Positions 38,557-47,127 of a stretch of 64,000 nucleotides of DNA are shown here, piece by piece. The stretch is from Thioalkalivibrio sp. ALJ7. GTDB lineage: Bacteria; Pseudomonadota; Gammaproteobacteria; Ectothiorhodospirales; Ectothiorhodospiraceae. The DNA lies in NCBI RefSeq assembly GCF_000376865.1, contig NZ_AQXQ01000007.1:1-64000 (forward strand), in the 5' to 3' direction. Positions within the stretch are counted from its first letter, which is position 1; every line of letters starts with the position of its first letter. The position numbers and the translations under genes are program-made. Below the pieces are notes generated by a model, which was not told where the DNA came from, searched no databases, and worked only from the letters and a program-made list of their open reading frames with translations.

Positions 38557-39730
38557 GGCAACCACCTCCCGCCGCAACCTCGCCCCCTTCGGTGACGATC
38601 CGGATCCCACCCAGGCCCTGGCGCGCCTTGCGCTCCTGCTCGCGCCGCCGGGCCTCTTCCGCCACGATGGTATCCAGATCCAGCTCGACGCCACTGCCAA
38701 CGCCGGCATCCTCGGCCATCACTTCGTCGCCGACCGCGATGGAGCAGCAGGCCGGGGTCACACGGACCTTCTTGCCCAGCCGCGCCGCCAGCTCAACGAC
38801 CCCCTCGGCCGGGTGCGCGATACCGGACAGGCCGGCCATCACGGCGTAGCTGTCGATCTGGCTCTTGGCCTGACCCGGCGGACGCGCACAGCCCAACAAC
38901 AGCGAGGTGTCGCCGAGCCGCTCGCGCGCATCGTGGAAGAAGCGGCCCACTGCGTGCACGTCCGGGGTTTCGAACGGACGACTGGCCGGCGCATAGAACG
39001 GCATGACCACCACCAAAACCACGGCATCGGGCAGGTGCCGCGCCAGCATCTCCAGCGCGTTCCACTCGCCCAGCAACTTGCCGTAGTGCAGACCGATGAC
39101 GATGTGCGGCACCACCTTCATGTTGGTGTTCACGAGACTCTCGAGGGTCTGCTCGAAGTCATCGACACTCCGGCGCAGGTGGTACACCTGCGTGATGGTG
39201 TCCTGGGCCCCGATCACATCCATCATCGCCGCATCGATCCCGGCCTGCTCCATGGACAACGCGATATTGTCATCCACCAGGGCGGTGTGCATTGCGATAC
39301 GAAACTCCGGAAACTCGTCCTTTATCCGACGAATGGTGGAGTAGTAAGGGTCGTACTCCACCTCGTTCCGGTGGTTCGAGCCCCCCGTCAACAACATGCC
39401 CTGGGCGCCCGACTCGATGACGCTGTTCACCTGTCGCCAGAGATCGTCCGGGGTGCGTACGGCAATCATCGGCTCAAGGATCTTCGCCTTGCAGTGATCG
39501 CAGGCCAATTTGCAGTCGCCACCGGTAATCGACATCGCCGGCCAGGCGCTCTTGCCACAGTCGGCCAATTCGCTGGACTGATAGGACTTGAAGGTCGGGG
39601 TATAAAAGTGCACCGAACCCGGATCCGCAGGGCTTCGCAGGCTGTGCTGGAGGTCATCAACCAGCGACGGATCGACAGGGACGTCCTCGAGGGGTTCTAC
39701 CCGCTGGATTACATCATTCCAGCTCGACAT
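38549..39730 (-). CDS. lipS1: Radical SAM lipoyl-assembly protein of LipS1 type
   Basis: A 393-aa radical SAM protein. The cluster motif is C73-x3-C77-x2-C80 (CKLACDHCKAK), with the SAM-binding GG region MLLTGGSNHRNEV about 35 residues later. C58 may serve an auxiliary cluster and a C-terminal CC pair (VRTPACCSIAVGD) is notable. It opens the lipoyl-assembly operon, upstream of and overlapping the sLpl(AB)-type gene. With its partner at 35129-36301 it would convert octanoyl-LbpA to lipoyl-LbpA. S1 or S2 numbering is from gene order. A strong terminator just upstream implies its own promoter in the 39731-39783 gap. Confidence 0.82.
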   Translation of the reverse strand: MSSWNDVIQRVEPLEDVPVDPSLVDDLQHSLRSPADPGSVHFYTPTFKSYQSSELADCGKSAWPAMSITGGDCKLACDHCKAKILEPMIAVRTPDDLWRQVNSVIESGAQGMLLTGGSNHRNEVEYDPYYSTIRRIKDEFPEFRIAMHTALVDDNIALSMEQAGIDAAMMDVIGAQDTITQVYHLRRSVDDFEQTLESLVNTNMKVVPHIVIGLHYGKLLGEWNALEMLARHLPDAVVLVVVMPFYAPASRPFETPDVHAVGRFFHDARERLGDTSLLLGCARPPGQAKSQIDSYAVMAGLSGIAHPAEGVVELAARLGKKVRVTPACCSIAVGDEVMAEDAGVGSGVELDLDTIVAEEARRREQERKARQGLGGIRIVTEGGEVAAGGGCHA

Positions 39731-39783
39731 GGGCGTTCTCCGGGGTCGGCAGATTTCTTGAAGGTTTTACTCGGGTATTACCG

Positions 39784-39821
39784 AAAAAAAGGGGCCGCCC
39801 ACCTCGACAAGGCGGCGGCCC
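39784..39821 (-). terminator. Strong intrinsic terminator after the second lbpA
   Basis: GGGCCGCC (39792-39799) pairs with GGCGGCCC (39814-39821), and on the minus strand the stem is followed by a run of seven T (39784-39790). It ends the lbpA-dsrE-lbpA segment and separates carrier genes from the lipoyl-assembly operon. Confidence 0.9.
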
Positions 39822-39836
39822 TTGCAGCAACGGGTA

Positions 39837-40274
39837 TCAGCAGCCGCCGAAACCGTCCGCTTCCATCTTCGCTTCGAAGCCCGACATGGCATCGGAACCG
39901 GCCTTCAGATCGCCGGCTTCGCCGTCCCAGTCTTCCGGCTTCAGCTTGATCAGCCAGCCTTCGCCGTAGGGATCTTCATTGATCAGGCCCGGATTGGCCG
40001 CGACCTTGTCGTTGGTCTCGGTGACTTCACCGGTGACCGGGGTCTTCGCCGGACCCACCCACTTGCCGGATTCGACGGTGGTGCAGGACTTGTCCTTCTT
40101 GACCGTCTTGCCCACCTTCTTCGGGGTGTAGGACACGATCGTGCCCGCCAGCGAACAAGCGTAGGAAGTCAGGCCAACCGTCGCGGTACCGTCGCTTTCC
40201 TTGCGCACCCAAACGTTGTTTTCAACGTTGTACATCAGATCTTCCGGAATATCACAACCCCGAACTGCACCCAT
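39837..40274 (-). CDS. lbpA2: Lipoate-binding protein LbpA (GcvH-like), second copy
   Basis: A 145-aa GcvH-like carrier. The hybrid-motif lysine is K71 in TVESGKWVGP, the LbpA form of the lipoyl site; glycine-cleavage GcvH normally reads ESVKAASD. Cysteines at 7, 40 and 64 plus a C-terminal Cys (GFGGC) are unusual for GcvH. It has a strong GGAGGA ribosome binding site. In sHdr organisms the lipoyl arm works with the heterodisulfide-reductase-like complex in sulfite formation. It differs clearly from the first copy at 40726, with only dsrE between them, so the two may have different partners. The C-terminus continues past the fold in a flexible Gly/Asp-rich tail. Confidence 0.9.
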   Translation of the reverse strand: MGAVRGCDIPEDLMYNVENNVWVRKESDGTATVGLTSYACSLAGTIVSYTPKKVGKTVKKDKSCTTVESGKWVGPAKTPVTGEVTETNDKVAANPGLINEDPYGEGWLIKLKPEDWDGEAGDLKAGSDAMSGFEAKMEADGFGGC

Positions 40275-40309
40275 GTCTTCCTCCAGGAATAATCAAATAA
40301 AGCGGGAAA

Positions 40310-40717
40310 TTAAAACGTTATCGTTTTGTCACTGCGTAGTATCAGGTCAGCGAGCTCGCTTGCCCGATTGACTGCATCGACTTCGTCGATGAGATCCGAA
40401 GACGCGTCGATTCTATACCCCGGCAAAGCGGGCTGGCAAACGTGCAGCCGCACACCTGCGCGTTTTGCGTCCTGGATAAAATCCTTGATCAGCTTGCCAT
40501 CCTCCATGGCACGCAAATCGTCCGCCACGCCCTTCTCCATCAGGCGCACGCCCTCCATGGTGAAGAAGATGTAGACATCCACATCCATCGATGCCATCAC
40601 CGCGCCCAGATAGAACGGCGTGGCACAACGTCCCGGCGTGGACGGGCCGGAGGTCATGATGATCACGACCGTCTGCTCGTCGTTATCCAGGTAGTAATCG
40701 TCGTTGGAGTCGCCCAT
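40310..40717 (-). CDS. DsrE-like sulfurtransferase
   Basis: A 135-aa protein of the DsrE/DsrF/TusBCD fold, from the ATG at 40717. The opening strand TVVIIMTSGP, MASMDVDVYIFFTMEGVRLM and GVRLHVCQPAL are characteristic. C94 in HVCQPAL is the usual persulfide-carrying cysteine; C31 (GRCATPF) is a second one. DsrE3-type proteins next to shdr pass sulfane sulfur between TusA and the complex. It lies between two lbpA genes, all on one strand. The start is 8 bp from the upstream lbpA stop codon. Confidence 0.88.
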   Translation of the reverse strand: MGDSNDDYYLDNDEQTVVIIMTSGPSTPGRCATPFYLGAVMASMDVDVYIFFTMEGVRLMEKGVADDLRAMEDGKLIKDFIQDAKRAGVRLHVCQPALPGYRIDASSDLIDEVDAVNRASELADLILRSDKTITF

Positions 40718-40725
40718 AGAATCGC

Positions 40726-41172
40726 TCACCGCAGCTTGCGCTGGCACTGGATGTCGTCATCCTTGGCCCGTTTGCAGTAGCCCTCTTCCGCCTTATCGCC
40801 GGTCACAAACGCCTCAAGCGCGGACTCGATACCGTTGGTTGGCTCGACCCGGGCGATCCAGGCATTGTAGGGATCGGAGTTCAGAAGCACCGGGTTCTCC
40901 AGCACCTCTTCGTTCCCCTCCACAATCTTGCAGTCGATGAAGTTGGGGATCGGGCCGGCCCACTTGCCGCTCTCGATCGTCGCGACCGGCTTGCCGGGTG
41001 GTCGGCGGGTACCTGGTCGCCGCACGCGCACGTGGATGATCTTTCCCGCGATGGTCTGCGACAAATCGGTCATCCCCACGGTGAGGGTGTCGTCGTCCTC
41101 ACGGCGAAGCCAGATCTGGAACTCGTCGTCGTAGAACAGCTCAGGGTGAAACTCGCAACCGTTGCAATCCAT
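40726..41172 (-). CDS. lbpA1: Lipoate-binding protein LbpA (GcvH-like), first copy
   Basis: A 148-aa GcvH-like carrier from the ATG at 41172. The lipoyl-lysine is K70 in TIESGKWAGP. CNGCEF at the N-terminus and two Cys near the C-terminus (GYCKRAK, IQCQRK) are extra. Follows hdrB2 by about 110 bp, but a terminator hairpin (41214-41238) lies in that gap. The upstream hdr genes and this one are therefore expressed at different levels or from separate promoters. The family role is as carrier cofactor of the sHdr complex. A longer reading from 41214 would run into the hairpin and is unlikely. Confidence 0.9.
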   Translation of the reverse strand: MDCNGCEFHPELFYDDEFQIWLRREDDDTLTVGMTDLSQTIAGKIIHVRVRRPGTRRPPGKPVATIESGKWAGPIPNFIDCKIVEGNEEVLENPVLLNSDPYNAWIARVEPTNGIESALEAFVTGDKAEEGYCKRAKDDDIQCQRKLR

Positions 41173-41213
41173 GTTTCGCCTCGTTCCCGGGACCGAGCGG
41201 ACCCTTGCCTCCA

Positions 41214-41238
41214 CAAAAAACGGGCGCCTCGCGCCCGT
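41214..41238 (-). terminator. Intrinsic terminator between hdrB2 and lbpA1
   Basis: ACGGGCGC and GCGCCCGT pair around a CTC loop and are followed on the minus strand by six T. It lies 45 bp past the end of hdrB2 (stop at 41283) and 42 bp before the lbpA1 start, leaving very little room for a promoter. Confidence 0.8.
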
Positions 41239-41282
41239 CTTCTGAACTCGTCAATGGGCCATGCTGGGCATGGGTCCGGGGA

Positions 41283-42194
41283 TCAGATGACCCCCTTCTC
41301 CTTCAGCAGACCAATCGAGTCACTCACGTTCTCGTGAATGCCCAGCTTGCGCGGGGACAGACCCATGGCCAACCCAAGCAGCTGGGTGAAGTACAGCACC
41401 TTCACGTCCGTCTTGATCCCGAATTCGGTCTCGGCACGAACCTGGTGCATCTCCAGGCCAGAGTGGCAGGTCGGGCATTCGGTGGCAATCACTTCCGCAC
41501 CGGAATCCTCGGCCGACTGCAGCAGGTTCAGCACCAGCTGGGTCGAGGTATCGGAATCGGACAGCGTATGCGCACCGCCACAGCAGGACGTCTTCAACGG
41601 ATACTCGACATTCACGGCGCCAGCGGCACCCAGAAGGTCATCCATGAAGTGCGGCTGATAGCTGGACTCGGAGCCCGGGCCATTGTCCTTCTCGGGGAAG
41701 ATCTGGCGCGGACGCGTGTACATGCAGCCATAGTAGTTGGCGACCTTGATGCCGTTCAGGCTCTTGGTCATCTTCTGCTTGATTCCTTCGGGACCCAGCT
41801 CTTCCATCAACCACTCGAGCAGATGCAGCGTGCGCACGTCGCCGCTATAGACCGGATCGTCCGACTTGCGCGCCAGATCCTGGACGGTGTTCATCGCGTC
41901 TTCGGAGGTGGCGGTTTCGAACTCGGCCTTCTTCAGATTGTGGTAGCAGCCGTTACACGGCGCCATCACGGTATCCATGCCCATCTGCTCGGAGGCAATC
42001 GCCATATTTCGGGCGGACAGATAGGTCTGCAGCATCGGATGGATGTTCTTCACCTCCATCGCGCCACAGCAGTTGTAGTCGCGCAGGTTTTCCATCTCGA
42101 GCCCAAGCGCCTTGACCAGTACACGGGTGGAGCGGTCGTACGGACCACCGGACCCTTCGAGTGCGCAACCCGGATAGTAAGCAACCTTAGCCAT
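41283..42194 (-). CDS. hdrB2: sHdrB2 subunit (HdrB-like, two CCG domains)
   Basis: A 303-aa cytoplasmic subunit. Two cysteine-rich CCG-type sets are complete: C10 with C42-C43 and C80/C83, then C157 with C204-C205 and C240/C243 (YNCCGAME, KTSCCGGAH, TECPTCHSG). In methanogen HdrB these hold two non-cubane [4Fe-4S] clusters that cleave heterodisulfides. In sulfur oxidisers the complex runs in the oxidative direction. It overlaps the end of hdrC2 by 8 bp, implying one translational unit, and is the last gene of the hdr block before a terminator. Confidence 0.93.
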   Translation of the reverse strand: MAKVAYYPGCALEGSGGPYDRSTRVLVKALGLEMENLRDYNCCGAMEVKNIHPMLQTYLSARNMAIASEQMGMDTVMAPCNGCYHNLKKAEFETATSEDAMNTVQDLARKSDDPVYSGDVRTLHLLEWLMEELGPEGIKQKMTKSLNGIKVANYYGCMYTRPRQIFPEKDNGPGSESSYQPHFMDDLLGAAGAVNVEYPLKTSCCGGAHTLSDSDTSTQLVLNLLQSAEDSGAEVIATECPTCHSGLEMHQVRAETEFGIKTDVKVLYFTQLLGLAMGLSPRKLGIHENVSDSIGLLKEKGVI

Positions 42195-42903
42195 GAGCGG
42201 CCTCCTTCTGTTCGCGCACGTAATTCTTCAGCACATCCCCGGTCTTACCCCAGGACTTGGTACGCGGCGTATGAATCGTATTGAAGCCCATCGCCATCAG
42301 ATGCTTCACCGGCAGGTGCTTCATCATGCGGAAGATGAATACCTTCAGCCATTCCTGAACCAGCGGCTGACCGGTCTTCTTGAAGAAGTTCTGCATGACC
42401 TTGCCGTCTTCAATGCGGCCGGTCTTGTAGATCTGATCGGCGAACTCTTCGTCGAAGTGCGTGGACGGGGCCTTTTCGGTGATCCCTTCCTCTTCCATCC
42501 AGTGCGCGAGTGCCTTCATCACGCCCTCAGGCTTCACATCCTTCGGGCAGATGTTGGTGCACTTGTTGCAGGACACGCACTGCCAGATGATGTCCTTGTC
42601 CTTGACCAGCTCTTCCTTCATGCCCAGGCGGGTCAGGTAGATCCAGTAGCGCGGATTGAACTGAACATTCTGCGCGTACATCGTGCAGGAGTTGGTGCAA
42701 GACCCGCACTGCCAGCAACGGTGAACGTTCTCACCGCCGGCAAAACCCTGGATCTTCGTCTCGAAATCGTCGTCGTAGTCGCGGACGGTGCGCGGGGAAA
42801 TCATCGTGTTCCAGTGACCGGACACATCCACCCCATCCACCACCAGCTCGTCGTGCTGCTGGAGGCGCTCGTCCTCGATCAGTGCCTTTTCATGTATTGC
42901 CAT
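42187..42903 (-). CDS. hdrC2: sHdrC2 subunit (HdrC-like ferredoxin-type protein)
   Basis: A 238-aa iron-sulfur subunit with two [4Fe-4S] motifs: C63-x2-C66-x2-C69-x3-C73 (CWQCGSCTNSC) and C109-x2-C112-x2-C115-x3-C119 (CVSCNKCTNIC). It is the electron wire to HdrB2. About 50 bp separates it from the small hyp gene upstream. The end overlaps hdrB2. Typical for the second half of an hdrC1B1AhypC2B2 cluster. Confidence 0.93.
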   Translation of the reverse strand: MAIHEKALIEDERLQQHDELVVDGVDVSGHWNTMISPRTVRDYDDDFETKIQGFAGGENVHRCWQCGSCTNSCTMYAQNVQFNPRYWIYLTRLGMKEELVKDKDIIWQCVSCNKCTNICPKDVKPEGVMKALAHWMEEEGITEKAPSTHFDEEFADQIYKTGRIEDGKVMQNFFKKTGQPLVQEWLKVFIFRMMKHLPVKHLMAMGFNTIHTPRTKSWGKTGDVLKNYVREQKEAAHG

Positions 42904-42952
42904 GACGTCTCTCCGAAAACCTGTGTAGCCAGGCTCAAGTTCGTTCCGTTAT

Positions 42953-43789
42953 TCAATGCAGCGACGCATCGGTTCCTTTCAGGCGACCTTCCGGGGAATC
43001 AATCCCCAGCATCTTCACCGCAAGCTCCAGCGGGTCCTGCTTGGTGCCAAACTGGTTGTCGATCATCCCAAGACTTATCGACAGGGCCCGGGCATAGTCC
43101 GAGTAGGCCTGCACCCAGACCAGATCCGTCACAAACGGCAAGTCCCGGTAAAACCCCTCCTCGGCCAACGCGTCATAGAACCACCGACGCGCCCCCTCGA
43201 TCGCCCCCACCGACTCTCCAATGGGAATGGATCGGAGCGTGTCATTGCCGCGGATGAACTCCCGCAATGAACCGGTCGTCGTCGACGTGTCCCAAACCCA
43301 ACGACAGGCCATCGGCACTGCCTCCGGGTCCGCGAAGTGCAGGATTTCGGCTCCGAAATCCCACATCGCACGACGCAACTTCTTGTCGTCGGCCGCCAGA
43401 TCGGCGAACGCCGCCAGGCGGGTATTCACGTCGACATCCGGCCGAACCAACGCCCGTACGCCATCCACCAGGGCCCCTTGGCGCTCGGCCATCAGGGTGG
43501 TGAGCTTCCGGCGAACCGAAAACACGAGACCACCGAGGGTTCGGACATCTTCCGCCTCGATGGCATCGCCTTTGGCCACCACGCCCGCAAACACCTCGTG
43601 CTTGGAGCGCAATGCTTCGATAAAGGTCTCCAGCCCGTCGACCCCACCCGCTTCGGCGATGGCCTCTCTCAGACTGGAAAGCTTCGTCGCGAGGATCTCC
43701 TTGTCAAAGGTAACCTCAAGCGGCTCCGGGGCGAGACCCGACGCCACTTCGTCGCTGACGACCTCAGCCGGCTTTTTGAACCAGCGCAT
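42953..43789 (-). CDS. Hyp subunit of the sHdr cluster
   Basis: A 278-aa soluble protein from the ATG at 43789, overlapping the hdrA end by 26 bp. It is mostly helical (LSSLREAIAEAGGVDGLETFIEALRSKHEVFAGVVAKGD, VNTRLAAFADLAADDKKLRRAMWDFG) and has one Cys (ACRWVW). No cofactor motif. Genes with this place and size, called hyp, occur in most shdr clusters between hdrA and hdrC2. Their function is not known to me; a structural subunit of the complex is the usual proposal. Confidence 0.85.
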   Translation of the reverse strand: MRWFKKPAEVVSDEVASGLAPEPLEVTFDKEILATKLSSLREAIAEAGGVDGLETFIEALRSKHEVFAGVVAKGDAIEAEDVRTLGGLVFSVRRKLTTLMAERQGALVDGVRALVRPDVDVNTRLAAFADLAADDKKLRRAMWDFGAEILHFADPEAVPMACRWVWDTSTTTGSLREFIRGNDTLRSIPIGESVGAIEGARRWFYDALAEEGFYRDLPFVTDLVWVQAYSDYARALSISLGMIDNQFGTKQDPLELAVKMLGIDSPEGRLKGTDASLH

Positions 43790-44816
43790 GCAGATCCGCA
43801 ACCGCGCGGCCACCGGCGGCGGCACCCTGGGCGATCGAATCGTCGATCGTTTCGGGACCGTAGGCCGCACCGCAGGAGTAGATGCCCTTGCGGGTGGTTC
43901 CACAGGTGTTGGTGTACTGCTCGGCGCGCTCCAGGAAGCCGTGCTTCTCGAGACCCACACCGAAGACCTGCGAGATCTCGGGGTTGTCGGCGTTCGGGTC
44001 CATGCCAATGGCATGCACCACGATGTCGAACGGAATCACGATCGGACGCTTGACCAGAGTGTCTTCGCCCTTGACCAACAGACGGCCATCGCCGGAGGCA
44101 GTGACTTCCGCGATACGGGCCTTGACGAACTTGGTCTTAAACTCTTCCTGGGACTTCCAGTAGAACTTGTCTTCGTAGAGGCCGAAGGTACGGATGTCCA
44201 TGTAGTAGATGAACACGTCCGTCTCGGGCGAGATCTCCTTGATCTCCATGGCCAGGTTCGCGGAAACGGTGCAGCAGATCTTGGAGCACCATTCGCGACC
44301 GATCTGGCGGTCACGGGAACCGACGCACAGCAGGATACAGACCCGTTCCGGCACTCGGCCATCGGACGGGCAGGCGATCTTGCCGCTGGCGACCATCTGT
44401 TCCATCTGGGTAGTGGTCAGGACGTCTTCATAGGTCCCGAAGCCCCACTCCGGCTTGTTGATGGAATCGAAATGGGTAAAGCCCGTGGCCAGCACGACGG
44501 CACCGGCCTGGACCGACTCGCCGTTGGTCAGGGTCGCGGTGAAGTTCCCCGCTTCGCCTTCCAGCTTCTCGACCTTGGCACCCTTGTGCACGGTGGAGTT
44601 GGCATCGTCTTCGACGCGCTTGACCATGCGGCCGATGGCGTCCTTCGCCCACTCGCCGGAAGGTACCAGCTTGGCGTAGCCCGACAGGATCGGGGCGCCA
44701 CCCAGGACGTCTTCCTTCTCGACGACCACCGCCTTGTAACCGGCGGAGTTCACATTCGCGGCGGCAGCCAGACCGGCCGGGCCACCCCCTACTACTAGAA
44801 CGGTATCTTGCTGCAT
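43764..44816 (-). CDS. hdrA: sHdrA subunit (short HdrA-like flavoprotein)
   Basis: A 350-aa FAD protein. It starts TVLVVGGGPAGLAAAANVNSAGYKAVVVEK (Rossmann FAD site) and has a flavoprotein core ending at AVADLHALVQKAG. Cysteines 149, 160, 164, 177, 181 and 182 (CILLCVGSRD, EWCSKICC) mark the cluster-binding insert. It is shorter than methanogen HdrA, which has extra ferredoxin domains; these are absent. In the model it passes electrons from LbpA-linked sulfur oxidation to an acceptor such as NAD. The ATG overlaps the hdrB1 stop codon by 1 bp. Confidence 0.94.
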   Translation of the reverse strand: MQQDTVLVVGGGPAGLAAAANVNSAGYKAVVVEKEDVLGGAPILSGYAKLVPSGEWAKDAIGRMVKRVEDDANSTVHKGAKVEKLEGEAGNFTATLTNGESVQAGAVVLATGFTHFDSINKPEWGFGTYEDVLTTTQMEQMVASGKIACPSDGRVPERVCILLCVGSRDRQIGREWCSKICCTVSANLAMEIKEISPETDVFIYYMDIRTFGLYEDKFYWKSQEEFKTKFVKARIAEVTASGDGRLLVKGEDTLVKRPIVIPFDIVVHAIGMDPNADNPEISQVFGVGLEKHGFLERAEQYTNTCGTTRKGIYSCGAAYGPETIDDSIAQGAAAGGRAVADLHALVQKAG

Positions 44817-46222
44817 CAGACCTTGCCCCCGTAAGCGAGTTCAGGATTGTAGAGGTATTCGATATTGCCGGCCTCGACCTCCTTCAGGTACTCCTGGAAG
44901 GTCTTCTTGGCCTCGGACCAGGACATGCCCATCTTCTCGACCAGGTCCTCGCAGGGCGAAGCGTGCCACTGCAGCTGGACGATCTTGAACGGGTCCGCAC
45001 CGCAGGCCAGGGCCGCGAACTGGACTTCCGCCATGATCGGAATCTGGAAGTTCTGATTGTGGGCCTTGCCGATCCACTGGTTCTTGTCCATCGTCGTGAC
45101 GCAGCCGGTGTCGTTGGCGAGCATCACGTCGGCGTTGGCTTCTTCACGAGCCACACGGATCTTGCGGTCCATCGTGAACGAGCGGGTGAACTCGCGCTCG
45201 GAGATGATGTGACGGAAGCCGAAGCCGCAGCAGTCGTACCAGGTCGAGTAATCGATCACCTGGGCACCCAGCGCCTGGGCGGTGGAGGTAATGATCGCGG
45301 TACGGTTGCCGCCGAGAACGGACGGATCGTAGACCGCATCTTCGTGGACCATCTTGTAGTAATGGCAGGCCACGTGAGCGGTGGTACGGATGTTGGAGAC
45401 GTCGATCGTCTGCAGCTCGGAAGCGATGCGGTTACGCATCACATGCACCCACTCGGAGTAGTGGATGATCTCTTCCGGGATGACCAGCTTGCCGTCGACC
45501 AGGCGACCCAGCTTGCCGAGGATCTTGGTGACCTTCTCGCGCAGCTCGGCGGACTCGACCAGATACTTGCGGATCTCCTTGTAGTTACCGAAGGAGGTGC
45601 CGCAATGCACCAGCGGGAAGAAGTGACCCAGCTCGTGACCGTGCTGCTTGCCGGAGACGTAGGACTGGTGGAAGTTGCGCAAGAACACCGCCGCCAGCGA
45701 TTCGACGTTGCCGATGCCCGAGCCGTGGTAGTTCCACGCGGTGCAGGAGGTCTGGTCGGTCTCGTCGAGGTAGTCTTTGCCCGGCTCGAAGCCGAACTTG
45801 TTCATGAACCACAGCAGCGAGGTGGGGTAGCCCGGGATATTCCCGCACTGACCACAGGACTTGTGGTGCCACAACTGCTTGGTCGGGACCTTCTTCTCCC
45901 AGCCGAACAGGGTGTTCACCGAGATCGGCTCGTGCTGATCCTCGATGCGGTGGATGATGATCTGGCCGTCCTTCTCGAGCTCGTACATATGCTCGCGGAC
46001 GTCATCCATGCGATCACCAAGATCGATGGTGCGGCGGTCGACGTGCTTACGCACCCAATCGGTGGCCTTGACGGCGTCTTCCTTCGACAGATCGGTCGAC
46101 TGGAAGAAAGAACCGTGACCGGCAATGCCCTGGCCGTCGGTGTTGTGGTAGCCGGGCTTCATGGTGCCGGCACCGGCACCTTCACCATTCTGGTTGTGGT
46201 TGCCTGGGGTCTGTTCACTCAT
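44816..46222 (-). CDS. hdrB1: sHdrB1 subunit (HdrB-like, one CCG domain)
   Basis: A 468-aa subunit. C123-x2-C126 (KSCGQCGN) lies before a long middle, and the C-terminal part holds C286, C331-C332 (YDCCGFG) and C357-region cysteines of a single CCG domain. The N-terminal 50 residues are flexible and Gly-rich. The lone complete CCG set, against two in hdrB2, suggests the two B subunits are not equivalent, as reported for this complex. About 43 bp downstream of hdrC1. Confidence 0.9.
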   Translation of the reverse strand: MSEQTPGNHNQNGEGAGAGTMKPGYHNTDGQGIAGHGSFFQSTDLSKEDAVKATDWVRKHVDRRTIDLGDRMDDVREHMYELEKDGQIIIHRIEDQHEPISVNTLFGWEKKVPTKQLWHHKSCGQCGNIPGYPTSLLWFMNKFGFEPGKDYLDETDQTSCTAWNYHGSGIGNVESLAAVFLRNFHQSYVSGKQHGHELGHFFPLVHCGTSFGNYKEIRKYLVESAELREKVTKILGKLGRLVDGKLVIPEEIIHYSEWVHVMRNRIASELQTIDVSNIRTTAHVACHYYKMVHEDAVYDPSVLGGNRTAIITSTAQALGAQVIDYSTWYDCCGFGFRHIISEREFTRSFTMDRKIRVAREEANADVMLANDTGCVTTMDKNQWIGKAHNQNFQIPIMAEVQFAALACGADPFKIVQLQWHASPCEDLVEKMGMSWSEAKKTFQEYLKEVEAGNIEYLYNPELAYGGKV

Positions 46223-46265
46223 AACGCTTCTCCTGATGTCTTGGATGCGGGATTCGGGCGACGAA

Positions 46266-46958
46266 TTACTCGTCGTCTTCCTCTTCCTGCTCCTCGAGCC
46301 AGTCTTCGTAGTCCTCGCGCTTCTCGTCGATGAAGTCTTCGATCACGTCGAAGAGGTTCTCGTCCATCAGCTCGAGGGACTTCAAGACGCCGGTCATTTC
46401 CCAGATGGTGTACATCTCGACCGAGGTCTTCAGGGACACTTCCCAGGCGGTCTCGACCGTCTGCAGCGTCTTCACCGGAATCGCCTTGCGCAGGATGCGC
46501 AGGTCGCCTTCCACTTTCTGGATGTTGGGGCCCCAGTCGGGGAAGTGATCGGGCTGGATCATGTCGGGAGACAGCTGGTTACCCGTGGTGATCAGCTTGA
46601 GCATCACGCGGCCGAACGGACGGAGCACGTCCTTGGCCGACTGCATCTCGTGCTTGATGGCCACTTCGCGCATGATCGCGACCAGGCCACCAGGAGAGTT
46701 CTTGAACGGGCAGCGCGCTGCACAGGTCATGCACTGGGCGCAGGCCCAGATCTTTTCCTGCATCGCGTCGTAGATCTGTTCGACGTTTTCGGTCCAGAGC
46801 AGCTGGACGATCTCGCGCGGCGAGTAATCGTAGAACTGAGCGGACGGGCACGTCGCCGTGCAAATCCCGCAGTTCAGGCAGCCATTGAGCTCGTGGTCGT
46901 AGCGAAAATCTCCACGGATATCGTCGAAGATTTGCTGCATCTCAGCGTATGTCGCCAT
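46266..46958 (-). CDS. hdrC1: sHdrC1 subunit (HdrC-like ferredoxin-type protein)
   Basis: A 230-aa iron-sulfur protein with two [4Fe-4S] motifs: C27-x2-C30-x2-C33-x3-C37 (CLNCGICTATC) and C73-x2-C76-x2-C79-x3-C83 (CAQCMTCAARC). The C-terminus is strongly acidic (DWLEEQEEEDDE). It is the first gene of the hdr block, about 170 bp downstream of tusA, and a hairpin between them suggests its own promoter at 46960-47070. Good GAGGTG ribosome binding site. Confidence 0.93.
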   Translation of the reverse strand: MATYAEMQQIFDDIRGDFRYDHELNGCLNCGICTATCPSAQFYDYSPREIVQLLWTENVEQIYDAMQEKIWACAQCMTCAARCPFKNSPGGLVAIMREVAIKHEMQSAKDVLRPFGRVMLKLITTGNQLSPDMIQPDHFPDWGPNIQKVEGDLRILRKAIPVKTLQTVETAWEVSLKTSVEMYTIWEMTGVLKSLELMDENLFDVIEDFIDEKREDYEDWLEEQEEEDDE

Positions 46959-47071
46959 ATCTCACACCTCTTCGCTTTTGGCGATGCAGGTTTCTTGTGA
47001 ACCTTGCGCAGCCAGCCTAGACCTCGTCCAGGCACCAATCCAGTTACCGCATGGCAACCGTCGTTATTCAG

Positions 47072-47111
47072 GATTCGGGGCGACAACCCTTGCGGATTGC
47101 CGCCCCGAATC
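47072..47111 (-). terminator. Stem-loop between tusA and hdrC1
   Basis: GATTCGGGGCG and CGCCCCGAATC form an 11-bp stem about 16 bp past the tusA stop. It separates the rhodanese/tusA pair from the hdr block. No strong T-run follows, so the terminator call is tentative. Confidence 0.55.
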
Positions 47112-47127
47112 AAGCGCTTGAAACGCC

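Noticed and set aside
39837-41172. Glycine cleavage H proteins
   Set aside because: ESGKW lipoyl motif, extra cysteines and location in the hdr cluster fit LbpA, and no gcvT or gcvP gene is near.
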